From: Vagococcus fluvialis bH819
Lineage (GTDB): Bacteria; Bacillota; Bacilli; Lactobacillales; Vagococcaceae
Assembly (NCBI RefSeq): GCF_900163795.1
Contig: NZ_FWFD01000007.1
Coordinates: 1-64,000, forward strand
Length of the DNA stretch: 64,000 bases
Direction: 5' to 3'
A model generated the notes under the pieces. The model made no database searches. It saw only the letters and a list, made by a program, of their open reading frames with translations, and was not told the DNA's origin. A program made the translations under genes and the position numbers. This document shows positions 34,320-42,836 of the stretch, one piece after another. The first letter of the stretch is position 1; the number at the start of each line of letters is the position of its first letter.

Positions 34320-35375
34320 ATGACTTTAACCCAAGATAAAATAAAAAAATATTATCAAGCACTAGTAGAAAAAGATTCAACCTATGATGGAATATTTTTT
34401 ACTGGAATTAAGACAACAGGAATTTTTTGTCATCCTACATGTACTGCGAGAAAGCCTAAATATGAAAATTGTGAGTTTTACGGCACAGCAGAAGAAGCAT
34501 TATTGGCAGGGTATCGTCCTTGTAAAATATGCCATCCTTTGTCTTTTCCTCATGAGATACCAGATGAAATTAAGCAACTTGTTCAAGCGGTAGAAGAAGA
34601 ACCTGAAAAGAGATGGCAAGAAAAAGATTTTAAAGAACTAGGGTTACATTCGGCTACAGCTAGAAGAAAGTTCAAAGAAATTTATGGTATGACTTTTGTT
34701 CAGTACGCCAGAGCAAGAAGAATGGGGTTAGCATTTAAAGAAATAGCTAAAGGGAGTAAAGTGATTGACCAACAAGTAGCAACAGGCTACGCTTCACCTA
34801 GTGGTTTTAATGATGCGTTTACTAAAATAATGGGTAATCCTAATAAAAAATCTGAGATATGTATTCTAAATGCTTATTTTATAACAACTCCAATTGGAAA
34901 AATGTTGAGTTTATCAGATGATAATTATTTATACTTACTAGAATTTTCAGATCGTAGAGGACTAGAAAGAGAAATCGAACGCTTGAGGAAAAGTCAGAAT
35001 TTCCGAATTATTCATGGTAAAAATAAAATTAATCAAGAAGTAGAACGTCAAATTCAGTTGTACTTTGAGAAAAAGTTAAAAGTCTTTGATTTACCTTTAT
35101 TTAAAAAAGGAACACCATTTCAAAAACAAGTTTGGGAAATACTAGAAAAAATTCCAATAGGAGACGTTCGTAGTTACAAAGACTTATCCAAAGAATTGGG
35201 CGATGAAAATAAAGTGCGAGCCGTTGGAAATGCGAATGGCGCCAATCAACTGGCGATAGTCGTTCCCTGCCATCGTGTTCTTAAAACTAATGGCGAATTA
35301 GGTGGTTACGGTGGTGGTATTGAAAGAAAGCAGTATCTTTTAAAATTAGAAAAAGAGATGAGTGAAGAGTACTAG
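34320..35375 (+). CDS. ada: Ada: alkylated-DNA repair methyltransferase and transcriptional activator
   Basis: One polypeptide of 351 residues joins three parts. The N-terminal Ada Zn domain has FCHPTC (Cys37, Cys41) and YRPCKICHP; it accepts methyl groups from phosphotriesters. An AraC-type HTH region covers about 95-175. The C-terminal O6-methylguanine methyltransferase has active Cys317 in VVPCHRV and an arm GGYGGGIERKQYLL. Many Firmicutes split these jobs between AdaA and AdaB, whereas here they are fused as in enteric bacteria. GGAGG lies 9 bases before the ATG. No adjacent alkA is seen. Confidence 0.93.
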   Translation: MTLTQDKIKKYYQALVEKDSTYDGIFFTGIKTTGIFCHPTCTARKPKYENCEFYGTAEEALLAGYRPCKICHPLSFPHEIPDEIKQLVQAVEEEPEKRWQEKDFKELGLHSATARRKFKEIYGMTFVQYARARRMGLAFKEIAKGSKVIDQQVATGYASPSGFNDAFTKIMGNPNKKSEICILNAYFITTPIGKMLSLSDDNYLYLLEFSDRRGLEREIERLRKSQNFRIIHGKNKINQEVERQIQLYFEKKLKVFDLPLFKKGTPFQKQVWEILEKIPIGDVRSYKDLSKELGDENKVRAVGNANGANQLAIVVPCHRVLKTNGELGGYGGGIERKQYLLKLEKEMSEEY

Positions 35376-35462
35376 TTGTGTTAAATACTCAAATATTAAG
35401 AAATGATTGACTGTGTGGTAACTTCATAGTTTATACTGTGGGTAATAAGTAGGAGGGATTAT

Positions 35463-36191
35463 ATGACATCACTTTCAACAGGACAACTAGCCAATCTTTT
35501 TAATATTCCAAAACCAACAATCCGACATTACGTAGATGAACAGCTCTTAGTACCAATCATTAATGACAGAAATAGCTATCAACAATTTTCAGAGCGAGAT
35601 GTCTACCGCTTGTATCAAATTATTTTTCTTAGGAAAATTGGTTTTTCCATAGAAGAAATAAAAAAAATGCTTAAGGAAGATACTATTTTAACAGAATTGA
35701 AAGCTTCAGTGGTTGATTTAGAAAATCAAATTCAAGAATTAAAAGCTGTTCAAAAAACAGTTAATACCATTCTTAAGGTAGAGGAAGGAATTGAAATGGG
35801 GGAAATTCAGTTTGTAGAACAAACAAGCCGTTATTTGAAAGAAGTTCCTGAAAGCTTGATTAAGAGAGACTCAATTGATTTTGTAGAAGCTGAAAAACAA
35901 GGATTTTCTCAGTTGGAACTATTAATTACTATCATAAATAGGGATGGAATGGAATGCTCTTACTTGATGAGTGAAAAGCTTGATTCTAACAAGGAACTAA
36001 TAAGTGGAACTTATGCCTGTAAAAATGTGGAACTAATAGAGCCAGAACAACTAGAAAAAGAAATTGAACTCTTTATGAAGGATCCTATTTTACAAATAAG
36101 CTCAGATCAAGAAATAGTTGTTTATGAAAATATCTATAGTTCTTTAGGCTACAGTGAAAAAGAAGTTTGGACCTTAGAGGCAAGAATTTAG
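35463..36191 (+). CDS. MerR family regulator with GyrI-like C-terminal domain
   Basis: 242 residues. The MerR HTH is at about 4-70 (TGQLANLFNIPKPTIRHYVDEQLLVP ... FSIEEIKKML), a coiled-coil dimerisation helix spans about 75-105, and a C-terminal domain of about 130 residues resembles GyrI-like small-molecule binding domains. It is followed after 11 bases by a gene of unknown function, likely its target and partner. Confidence 0.88.
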   Translation: MTSLSTGQLANLFNIPKPTIRHYVDEQLLVPIINDRNSYQQFSERDVYRLYQIIFLRKIGFSIEEIKKMLKEDTILTELKASVVDLENQIQELKAVQKTVNTILKVEEGIEMGEIQFVEQTSRYLKEVPESLIKRDSIDFVEAEKQGFSQLELLITIINRDGMECSYLMSEKLDSNKELISGTYACKNVELIEPEQLEKEIELFMKDPILQISSDQEIVVYENIYSSLGYSEKEVWTLEARI

Positions 36192-36202
36192 GAGGAATTA
36201 AG

Positions 36203-36907
36203 ATGGAATACATGGGTGAATTGAATATTTTACAATGGACAGGTGAGTACTTTATTCAAATTCCAACAGGCTTTAAGGAAAAGGGGCTCGAAGAAGACAA
36301 TATTATGGCGATTGTCAGAGATGCAGTGACCTCAAAAGAAATCAAAGACTTGAAAGATATGGAATCCCTCTCAACAAGCTTACCTTTGAAGAAAAAAACA
36401 GCTAAAGAAGTGATAGGAAAAATAGCAAAAGATGCAGCAGATCAAGGAATGAGCTTTTTAGTGGATACACTGATTGAAACAACTTTAGATATTGATATGG
36501 GAACAGATAATAAAAATAGTATTTTTAGTGAACTGTTTACAATGGTCATGGATCAAGAAGAGCGAAGCTATATTGCATCAATCGGTAAGTATGAAAAAAA
36601 TCAGCTATTTTTCGAAAGTATTATTCCAACCTCAGAAACGATTCAAAAATTTTTTAAAACAGAATATGAAGCAGATTTTTTTACAACCCATGTAGCATTG
36701 AATACCTTTGAGTGTACGGGGGAATTTGAAATAGAAGAGCTCACTGAAAGTTTTTTTGATCAGATTATCAAAACGGATAAAATAAAAGCTGAAGTAGAGA
36801 GGCTTATATTTTCATATAAAGGATTTGATTATGTGATTCAGCGTATGAGCGCTCGAGAATTAAGTTATAATTTATTTACGATGGACATTGATTTAGAGAA
36901 AAAGTAA
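36203..36907 (+). CDS. Hypothetical cytosolic protein in the MerR unit
   Basis: 234 residues, unrecognised, with no signal peptide or membrane helix. It is an acidic mixed alpha/beta protein starting MEYMGELNILQWTGEYFIQIP. ATG 36203 is used because TAGGAGG lies 7 bases upstream; the frame extends back into the merR end. Cotranscription with a ligand-type MerR suggests a function tied to that ligand. Confidence 0.72.
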   Translation: MEYMGELNILQWTGEYFIQIPTGFKEKGLEEDNIMAIVRDAVTSKEIKDLKDMESLSTSLPLKKKTAKEVIGKIAKDAADQGMSFLVDTLIETTLDIDMGTDNKNSIFSELFTMVMDQEERSYIASIGKYEKNQLFFESIIPTSETIQKFFKTEYEADFFTTHVALNTFECTGEFEIEELTESFFDQIIKTDKIKAEVERLIFSYKGFDYVIQRMSARELSYNLFTMDIDLEKK

Positions 36908-36912
36908 ATTAG

Positions 36913-36942
36913 TTGACACGTGCATGTGTATGCATATATAAT
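36913..36942 (+). promoter_or_regulatory. arsR promoter with operator between -35 and -10
   Basis: TTGACA (36913-36918) and TATAAT (36937-36942) are 18 bases apart. In the spacer, GTGCATGTGTATGCA (36920-36934) contains the inverted repeat TGCAT/ATGCA. The same box (11 of 15 bases) occurs at 37311-37325 before the oxidoreductase gene. A repressor bound here would block RNA polymerase. Confidence 0.75.
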
Positions 36943-36960
36943 CTGTTTAGGTGATAAAAA

Positions 36961-37284
36961 ATGACTGACTTAGAAAAAGAACAATGTTTAAAAGAAGTGG
37001 ATGAGGCTGTTGATTTTGAATTTTACAAGACACTCTTTGATCCAGCTAGAATTGATATTATTAAGTATTTAGCAGTCAACGGTAAAAGTAATATTACTGA
37101 AATTTCTGAAAAATTACCTCAAGATCGTTCAGTGATTTCTAGACATTTGGACTTGATGTATCGTTATCAGTTGGTATCAAAAGAAAAACAAGGTAGAAAT
37201 ACGTTTTACTTGTTAAATGAAGAAGTGATCCTTAATCAATTTAAAGAAACGACCCATCAATTAGAAAATCTATTTCGTTGTTAG
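36961..37284 (+). CDS. ArsR/SmtB family winged-helix repressor
   Basis: 107 residues with the ArsR HTH at about 45-90 (SNITEISEKLPQDRSVISRHLDLMYRYQLVSKEKQGR). The metal-binding CxC motif of arsenic or zinc sensors is missing; only two Cys residues are visible, near the N-terminus (Cys9) and at the very C-terminus, so a redox or organic signal is possible. It probably represses itself and the quinone-reductase-like gene through the paired operators. Confidence 0.88.
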   Translation: MTDLEKEQCLKEVDEAVDFEFYKTLFDPARIDIIKYLAVNGKSNITEISEKLPQDRSVISRHLDLMYRYQLVSKEKQGRNTFYLLNEEVILNQFKETTHQLENLFRC

Positions 37285-37298
37285 TAATAGATTTTTTT
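37267..37298 (+). terminator. Terminator overlapping the arsR stop
   Basis: AATCTATT pairs with AATAGATT, and a run of seven Ts follows. The stop codon is in the loop. Confidence 0.7.
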
Positions 37299-37309
37299 AT
37301 TACCTAATC

Positions 37310-37327
37310 AGTGCATAAGTGCGCACT
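37310..37327 (+). promoter_or_regulatory. Second ArsR-type operator
   Basis: AGTGC and GCACT form an inverted repeat. GTGCATAAGTGCGCA (37311-37325) matches the box in the arsR promoter at 11 of 15 positions. It lies 23 bases before the downstream start. Confidence 0.65.
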
Positions 37328-37349
37328 AATGATTTTAAAAGGAGAAAAA

Positions 37350-37922
37350 ATGAAAACGATAATTTATGTTCATCCGTGGGAAGGTAGTTTAAATCACGCA
37401 GTGCTAGATAAAACTAAAGAAATATTAAGTAAAAAGAAAGAAACTTACCAAGTGATTGATTTGTACGAAGAACAGTTTGATCCAGTTTTTCATGCTTCAG
37501 AACTAAGGTATTTTTCAAAAGGGGATACGCCAAATCAACAAGTAAAAAATTATCAAAAGATGTTAAAAAATAGCTCAGAATTAATTTTTATTTTTCCTGT
37601 GTGGTGGTATAGTACACCTGCAATCTTAAAAGGATTTCTAGATAAAGTATTATTAAAAAATTTTGCCTATACAGAAGATAGCAAAGGAATTATGACGGGG
37701 TTACTGACACATATTAAGAAAGTCCATGTTATCACAACAGGACAAGCGCCTAAGTGGTATATGAAGCTTTTAAAAGGAAATAATATCCAGCGAACTTTTA
37801 TTTCAGCAACTTTAAAAAGTGTAGGAATGTCGGGAATTAAATGGCATCATTTGGGGTATGTTGTCACATCAAGTAAAGAGAAGAAACAAAAATTTTTGGT
37901 AGGATTAGAAAGTAAACTATAA
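37350..37922 (+). CDS. NAD(P)H-dependent flavodoxin-fold oxidoreductase (quinone reductase-like)
   Basis: 190 residues with a flavodoxin-like fold (Flavodoxin_2 type). The N-terminal YVHPWEGSLNHAVLDKTKE binds flavin phosphate, and IFIFPVWWYSTPAILKGFLDKVL is the family signature. It likely reduces quinones or related electrophiles. ATG 37350 has AAAGGAG 6 bases upstream. An ArsR-type operator just upstream ties it to the regulator. Confidence 0.88.
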   Translation: MKTIIYVHPWEGSLNHAVLDKTKEILSKKKETYQVIDLYEEQFDPVFHASELRYFSKGDTPNQQVKNYQKMLKNSSELIFIFPVWWYSTPAILKGFLDKVLLKNFAYTEDSKGIMTGLLTHIKKVHVITTGQAPKWYMKLLKGNNIQRTFISATLKSVGMSGIKWHHLGYVVTSSKEKKQKFLVGLESKL

Positions 37923-37982
37923 ACTAAATTTTTCAAACTGTGTTAGAATGAATTAACTTCAACACATTAGGAGGCTTTGTTT

Positions 37983-38009
37983 ATGCTAAAACTTATTATC
38001 GCTGGTTAA
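37983..38009 (+). CDS. Candidate 8-residue leader peptide MLKLIIAG
   Basis: AGGAGG (37969-37974) is 8 bases before an ATG that opens MLKLIIAG then TAA. An extended -10 (TGT-TAGAAT, 37941-37949) precedes it. The last two codons lie in a perfect 6-bp hairpin GGTTAA/TTAACC (38004-38019). About 115 bases downstream are alternative stems and a terminator, so the peptide may be the sensor of an attenuator. Confidence 0.5.
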   Translation: MLKLIIAG

Positions 38010-38122
38010 TACGTTAACCAATTAAATAGAAAACAACATAGAAATTTTTTCAGCTGAGTAGCTGAGGATTATTTAGTGATGTTTTCAAGCGATAGATAAG
38101 AAAGTAAAACAAAGCGCATAAA
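38010..38122 (+). other. Middle part of the leader before the GNAT gene
   Basis: No reading frame. A CAGCT/AGCTG hairpin (38051-38064) is visible in otherwise A-rich sequence. With its flanks it probably forms one leader transcript of about 240 nt. Confidence 0.4.
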
Positions 38123-38197
38123 AAGGTGAAAGCAGATAATTTTGAGACACCTTCTATTTGATGACAGTGCTAGAGCTTATCTGCACTGTCTTTTTTT
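38123..38197 (+). promoter_or_regulatory. Alternative stems and terminator, candidate attenuator
   Basis: GACAGTGC (38163-38170) and GCACTGTC (38183-38190) with seven Ts form an intrinsic terminator. GCAGATAA (38132-38139) can instead pair with TTATCTGC (38177-38184), which takes part of the right arm and would undo it. AAGGTG/CACCTT (38123-38128, 38148-38153) can sequester the first competitor. This gives two exclusive folds. Confidence 0.6.
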
Positions 38198-38271
38198 GTG
38201 TTGTTGGAGGTGATTCTAGTGGATTAGAAAGATTAAGAAGATAGATAACTAAATGATAAGGAGAGAAAAGA

Positions 38272-39150
38272 ATGAGAGACTATCAATTAATAATGGACAT
38301 AAAAAATGATGAGATACTAAGAAATAGTTTTAACGACCTTGCGGAAACAACGTTTGGAATAAATTTTGAAGCATGGTACGAACTAGGTTACTGGCAAGGT
38401 AACTACATACCTTATTCATTTGTGATAGACAACAAAGTAATTGCTAATGTATCAGTAACTAAAAGTGAATTAGTAATCGATCAAGAAAAATATCAAGTTA
38501 TTCAAATTGGAACTGTGATGACTCATAAAAAGTACCAGAAACAGGGATTATCAAGAAAATTAATGGAATGTGTTTTAGCTGATTACCAAAATAAATGTGA
38601 TTATATTTATTTATTTGCTAATGAAACAGTTCTTGAATTTTACCCTAAATTTGGGTTCAAGCGTTTAGGGGAGGTGGAAACTGTCATTAATGTCAGCGAA
38701 TATAAAACTGAAATAGATAGTCTTGAAAAAATTATTTTTAAAGAAAAACAAGAGGACATTGAAAGACTTATTTTAGAAAGAAATCAAGGGGCTATTAGAA
38801 CCTATTATTCTGATAATGTGACGTTATCTATGTTTTATTATTCAACTATTTTTACTGAGAATACTTACTATATTCCAGAGCTTGAGATGTACGTGGCATT
38901 TGAAGTTGAAGGGAATCGACTTTATTTAATGGATATTTTAACGAATAGAGATTGGGTGTTAAGTGACGTATTAAATTACTTACCGATTGATGATGTTGGA
39001 GTAGTTGAATGTCCGTTTGAGTTAACAGGATGCGAGGGGCTAGAGATGAAGAAAGAATTAGCCTTTATTGATGATGATGCTTTGTTTGTGCTGGGAAAAG
39101 ATATATCATCTTTTGATGGAATTAAGATACCTCTGATTGGGCATGTGTAA
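38272..39150 (+). CDS. GNAT family N-acetyltransferase
   Basis: 292 residues. The GNAT fold is in the first 145 residues; VIQIGTVMTHKKYQKQGLSRKLM is the acetyl-CoA binding segment, and YLFANETVLEFYPKFGFKRLG closes the domain. A C-terminal domain of about 140 residues follows. AAGGAG lies 8 bases before the ATG. The attenuator-like leader upstream would suit an inducible resistance or stress gene, but the substrate is unknown. Confidence 0.82.
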   Translation: MRDYQLIMDIKNDEILRNSFNDLAETTFGINFEAWYELGYWQGNYIPYSFVIDNKVIANVSVTKSELVIDQEKYQVIQIGTVMTHKKYQKQGLSRKLMECVLADYQNKCDYIYLFANETVLEFYPKFGFKRLGEVETVINVSEYKTEIDSLEKIIFKEKQEDIERLILERNQGAIRTYYSDNVTLSMFYYSTIFTENTYYIPELEMYVAFEVEGNRLYLMDILTNRDWVLSDVLNYLPIDDVGVVECPFELTGCEGLEMKKELAFIDDDALFVLGKDISSFDGIKIPLIGHV

Positions 39151-39232
39151 TAATTTATAAAATAGTTATCTTTATTGGTGGTATAATTTATTAAAGGAAA
39201 AAGTGATGTTTTGGAGGAGTGAACGATAATTT

Positions 39233-39727
39233 ATGGGCAGTCTGTTGGATTATTTACTTACGCTATTAGTCAGTTTTTTTATGTTACATGTTTTTTTAGT
39301 ATTGCTTAGAAAGTTGAATTCCGAAAATAAGGAGCCTTTTAGAGATTTTTTTAAGAAAGCAAACAGTAAAAATAAAAAAAGTATCATAGCATCTTATGTG
39401 CTCCTAACAGTGTGTTTGTGGTTTATATTAGTCTGGCCGTTGTATTCGACTAGTCGTTTAACAACTGATAGTTTCTCCATTGATGGAATCGGTAATGTAG
39501 ATCATATGAGCTGTCGAGGTAAATATTGTAGTAGTAGTTATTTAGTTTTAGAATATGCAACTGAAAAAGATAGTACTGTAGATGATGTGGATGTTCTTGC
39601 TCCTAAAAGTGTATCACGTGAAGCTGAAAAGGGTGACAAGATAATGTATCAACGAACAATTTATTTTAGTAAATTAACTAAATATCCTATTCGAGATAGT
39701 AGAGAGTTTATTAAAAAAATAAATTAG
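39233..39727 (+). CDS. Hypothetical membrane protein
   Basis: 164 residues with two N-terminal membrane helices (about 6-24 and 50-70), then an external domain with two close Cys residues (MSCRGKYCSSS). The nearest GGAGGAG is 13 bases from the ATG, long for this genome, so the start is not secure. Unrecognised. Confidence 0.65.
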   Translation: MGSLLDYLLTLLVSFFMLHVFLVLLRKLNSENKEPFRDFFKKANSKNKKSIIASYVLLTVCLWFILVWPLYSTSRLTTDSFSIDGIGNVDHMSCRGKYCSSSYLVLEYATEKDSTVDDVDVLAPKSVSREAEKGDKIMYQRTIYFSKLTKYPIRDSREFIKKIN

Positions 39728-39759
39728 ATTGAATATAATCATTAAAAAGGAGAAAATAA

Positions 39760-40632
39760 ATGTCTTTTGAACATGAATTTATAGAGTATGCCAATCATCG
39801 AATACCGCTTAATTGGATTGTCCATTCATGGAAGGAATCTACAACGACAGTGCTACCTCACTGGCACACATCGTTTGAGATTTCATATACGTATTCGGGT
39901 ACGATTGATAATTTTACGATTAATGGCAATTCCTACGAAACAGAACCAGGGACAATTCTTCTAATCAATTCTGCTGAAATCCACAGTGCTTTTTCGACGT
40001 ACTGTTCAGATTTAGAAGCCTTAACAATTCAGATACCATTTGATTTTTTGAATCAATTATTACCCAATTTTGATTATATGAAATTTTCTAATCAACCTTT
40101 AGGTAATCAAGAAGAATTGAATCATTTTAGAGAATTATTAAGTCGTTTTTATCATTTAGTAAAAAAAGAACCTATCCCATTTTTAGAGGTTCAGTTAATG
40201 TCGTTAATGTATGAAATAATATATCTGATGGCTAAAAATTGGATGACAGAAGAAAAAATGCCAATCAATTCTAATTTGTATAATAAAAAATTAGGTCAAA
40301 TTCAAATGATACTATCCTTTATTCAAAAAAATTATTCACAAGACTTAACCGTAGAAAAAATAGCCACAGAGTTTCACCTATCTACTAATTCTTTAAGTAA
40401 ATTATTTAAAAAGAATTTAGGGTTAAGTGTGATGAAGTATGTTCAGTTAGTTAGGGTGAATAAGGCTCAAAGTTATCTGATTAAAAGTGATAAAACCATT
40501 CAGGTCATTTCTGATTTATCTGGCTTTCCAAATGAAAAATCTTTTAGAAAAGCATTTGAGGATATATTTAAACAAACACCTAAAAAATATCAATTGGCAT
40601 ACAAAAACATGATAATTGACCATAAAAAATAA
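39760..40632 (+). CDS. AraC family regulator with cupin sensor domain
   Basis: 290 residues: an N-terminal AraC-binding cupin (about 1-150; LPHWHTSFEISYTYSG holds the cupin His residues) and a C-terminal double HTH (about 190-285; LTVEKIATEFHLSTNSLSKLFKKNLG and VISDLSGFPNEKSFRKAFEDIF). It precedes an MFS transporter and an esterase, which it likely controls in response to an exported or degraded compound. Confidence 0.88.
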   Translation: MSFEHEFIEYANHRIPLNWIVHSWKESTTTVLPHWHTSFEISYTYSGTIDNFTINGNSYETEPGTILLINSAEIHSAFSTYCSDLEALTIQIPFDFLNQLLPNFDYMKFSNQPLGNQEELNHFRELLSRFYHLVKKEPIPFLEVQLMSLMYEIIYLMAKNWMTEEKMPINSNLYNKKLGQIQMILSFIQKNYSQDLTVEKIATEFHLSTNSLSKLFKKNLGLSVMKYVQLVRVNKAQSYLIKSDKTIQVISDLSGFPNEKSFRKAFEDIFKQTPKKYQLAYKNMIIDHKK

Positions 40633-40743
40633 AAAGTGGCTGAAATTGCCCTTTTTTTTGATTGAATTTGCCACTATTATAGTTGAAATCCGTGATATTC
40701 TTCTTAATGTAATCGATTTCAATAATTAATTGGAGGATCAATC

Positions 40744-41931
40744 ATGAACAAAAATAGCTTTTTATTTAAGGCATCATTACTATCCATTTCTTCAGTATTA
40801 GTAGCCGGACCAGTTATCTCGTCTCTTATCCCTTTAATGCATGAGTCATTTCCTAGTCAGAGTATGTCATCTATTGAGTTGATAGCGACTGTACCTAATT
40901 TTGGAATTTTAATTTTTGTATTATTAAGTAATTTTATTATTAAATTTATTGGTAAGAAAAACACGGTTTTATTAGGATTAGCTATCGCATTAATTTCAGG
41001 ACTCATTCCTGTTTTTATTGATAACTATACGGTGATTTTAGTTTCTCGTTTCTTTTTTGGTGCTGGAATTGGGTTATTCAATGCTTTGGCAGTTAGCTTA
41101 ATCACAGAACTTTACGATGGTGAGCAACAAGCGAGTTTAATGGGCTTACAGGCTGCTATGGGATCAATCGGAAGTACAGTAATGACTCTCTTAGTCGGCT
41201 ACTTTACAAGATTTGGTTGGCAAAATTCATTTCTTGTGTATGCTATTTCAGTATTGCCTTTGATTATGTTTGCTTTATTTATCAAGTTACCTTCCGATGA
41301 AAAATCAGAAGAGTTCAATGATAATCAAACACAAAAAACAAAAGAGAGTGTGAATGCACCTACTTTAGTATTAATGCTTTTTGCTTTAATTGTATACGCT
41401 TTATTTTTTGTAGTGATGTTAAAAACTGCCACATTGTTAGTTGAAACAGGATTAGGAAAACCTGAAACGGCAGCCAGTATCTTAGGATCAATTACAATTG
41501 TTGGTATTGTTGTGGGTGTTTTCTATGGTAAAATCTTCAAATTATTAAAACAGAACGTGTTACCTATTGGATTATTGGGAATGGGATTAGGTTTCATAAT
41601 TATCTTATCTTCTAGCTCTATTTCAATGGTTACAGCAGGAGCGATTGTCTCTGGGTTATCTTTTAGTTTAGCTGCACCTTTCATGTTTATGTTGGTTGGT
41701 CAGGTGGCACCAAAAAATTCAGCTAACTTAGCGACAGGTATCTTACTTGTAGGAATTAACTTAGGTGTTTTTTTATCTCCAACAATTCATGGCTTTTTAG
41801 GTAAAATGACAGGAATGACAACTGCTGCAGATAGCTTCTTAATTAGTGGATTAGGTTTAATCGGATTGAGTGTATTGTCATTTGTTGTTTTAAGTCTACA
41901 AAAGAAAAAACAATTAGCACCGAACACATAA
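40744..41931 (+). CDS. MFS transporter
   Basis: 395 residues with 12 predicted helices. The first-half signature appears as VSRFFFGAGIGLFNALAVSL, and a central polar loop (about 180-205) divides the halves. Likely a drug/proton antiporter or sugar/metabolite exporter. TGGAGG lies 8 bases before the ATG. It is flanked by an AraC regulator and an esterase. Confidence 0.88.
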   Translation: MNKNSFLFKASLLSISSVLVAGPVISSLIPLMHESFPSQSMSSIELIATVPNFGILIFVLLSNFIIKFIGKKNTVLLGLAIALISGLIPVFIDNYTVILVSRFFFGAGIGLFNALAVSLITELYDGEQQASLMGLQAAMGSIGSTVMTLLVGYFTRFGWQNSFLVYAISVLPLIMFALFIKLPSDEKSEEFNDNQTQKTKESVNAPTLVLMLFALIVYALFFVVMLKTATLLVETGLGKPETAASILGSITIVGIVVGVFYGKIFKLLKQNVLPIGLLGMGLGFIIILSSSSISMVTAGAIVSGLSFSLAAPFMFMLVGQVAPKNSANLATGILLVGINLGVFLSPTIHGFLGKMTGMTTAADSFLISGLGLIGLSVLSFVVLSLQKKKQLAPNT

Positions 41932-41961
41932 AAAATAAAAGAATAGAAAGAGGTTATTTAT

Positions 41962-42795
41962 ATGGCTTTAGTACAAGTAAACTTTATTTCAAAAATGTTA
42001 TCAAGAACGGTTACCTTTAATGCAATTATTCCTTTAGATAAAATATCATTTGGTGAAGAGGAAGAGAAAAAACAAAAACCACTTAAAACGTTGTATTTAT
42101 TACATGGTGCATTTGGAAACTATACAGATTATTTATCAGGAACACGTATTCAACGATGGGCAGAAGAGCATAATTTAGCAGTCATTATGCCGTCAGGAGA
42201 AAATCAGTTTTACGTCGATAAACCAAGTCGTGGCGAAAATTACGGCTCTTATGTGGCGCAAGAATTAGTAGAATTTACAAGAAACATGTTTCCACTGTCT
42301 CACGAAAAGGAAGATACTTTTATTGCAGGGCTTTCAATGGGTGGTTATGGGGCATTAATTAACGGCTTGAAGTATCATGAGACATTTAGTCATATTGGTG
42401 CTTTCTCGCCAGGCTTAATGATTGATCAAATTGCTGAAAGGTCAGAGTTATTATCTGTCACTGGTTGGAGTTTAGACTTTTACGATAATGCGTTTGGTGG
42501 TATTGATACGATTAAAAATAGCGACAAAGATTATTATTATCTAGTGGATCAATTAATCAAATCAGGAGCGGACATTCCCAAAATATACTTACCGATTGGA
42601 AGGGATGATTTCTTGTTAGAAAGTGTCCGAGGATTTAAAGGGTTTATGGATGATCGTCAGGTTGAGATGACCTACATTGAGGATGCTGGTGGTCATGAAT
42701 GGGACTTCTGGGATACTTACGTGAAGAACTTCTTAGATTGGTTGCCACTTGAAGAAAAAGGTAATTTTTTAAATAGTGGGAATGTGACGGAATAA
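41962..42795 (+). CDS. Alpha/beta-hydrolase esterase (EstA/esterase D type)
   Basis: 277 residues, cytosolic. The catalytic Ser125 is in GLSMGGYGAL, the oxyanion region is LLHGAFGNYTDYL, and GGHEWDFWDTYV near the end supplies the catalytic His. It resembles the tributyrin esterase EstA of lactic acid bacteria and S-formylglutathione hydrolases. It is coregulated, by position, with the MFS transporter. Confidence 0.88.
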   Translation: MALVQVNFISKMLSRTVTFNAIIPLDKISFGEEEEKKQKPLKTLYLLHGAFGNYTDYLSGTRIQRWAEEHNLAVIMPSGENQFYVDKPSRGENYGSYVAQELVEFTRNMFPLSHEKEDTFIAGLSMGGYGALINGLKYHETFSHIGAFSPGLMIDQIAERSELLSVTGWSLDFYDNAFGGIDTIKNSDKDYYYLVDQLIKSGADIPKIYLPIGRDDFLLESVRGFKGFMDDRQVEMTYIEDAGGHEWDFWDTYVKNFLDWLPLEEKGNFLNSGNVTE

Positions 42796-42800
42796 TTAAG

Positions 42801-42836
42801 TAAAGTGATGGACTGAGAAAGTTCACCACTTTTTTT
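42801..42836 (+). terminator. Terminator between convergent genes
   Basis: AAAGTGATGGAC pairs with GTTCACCACTTT, with one mismatch, followed by Ts. It lies between the esterase and the minus-strand remnant. Confidence 0.7.

Noticed and set aside
37941-38197. T-box riboswitch before the GNAT gene
   Set aside because: No AGGGTGGTACCGCG-like T-box sequence and the downstream gene is not amino-acid related.
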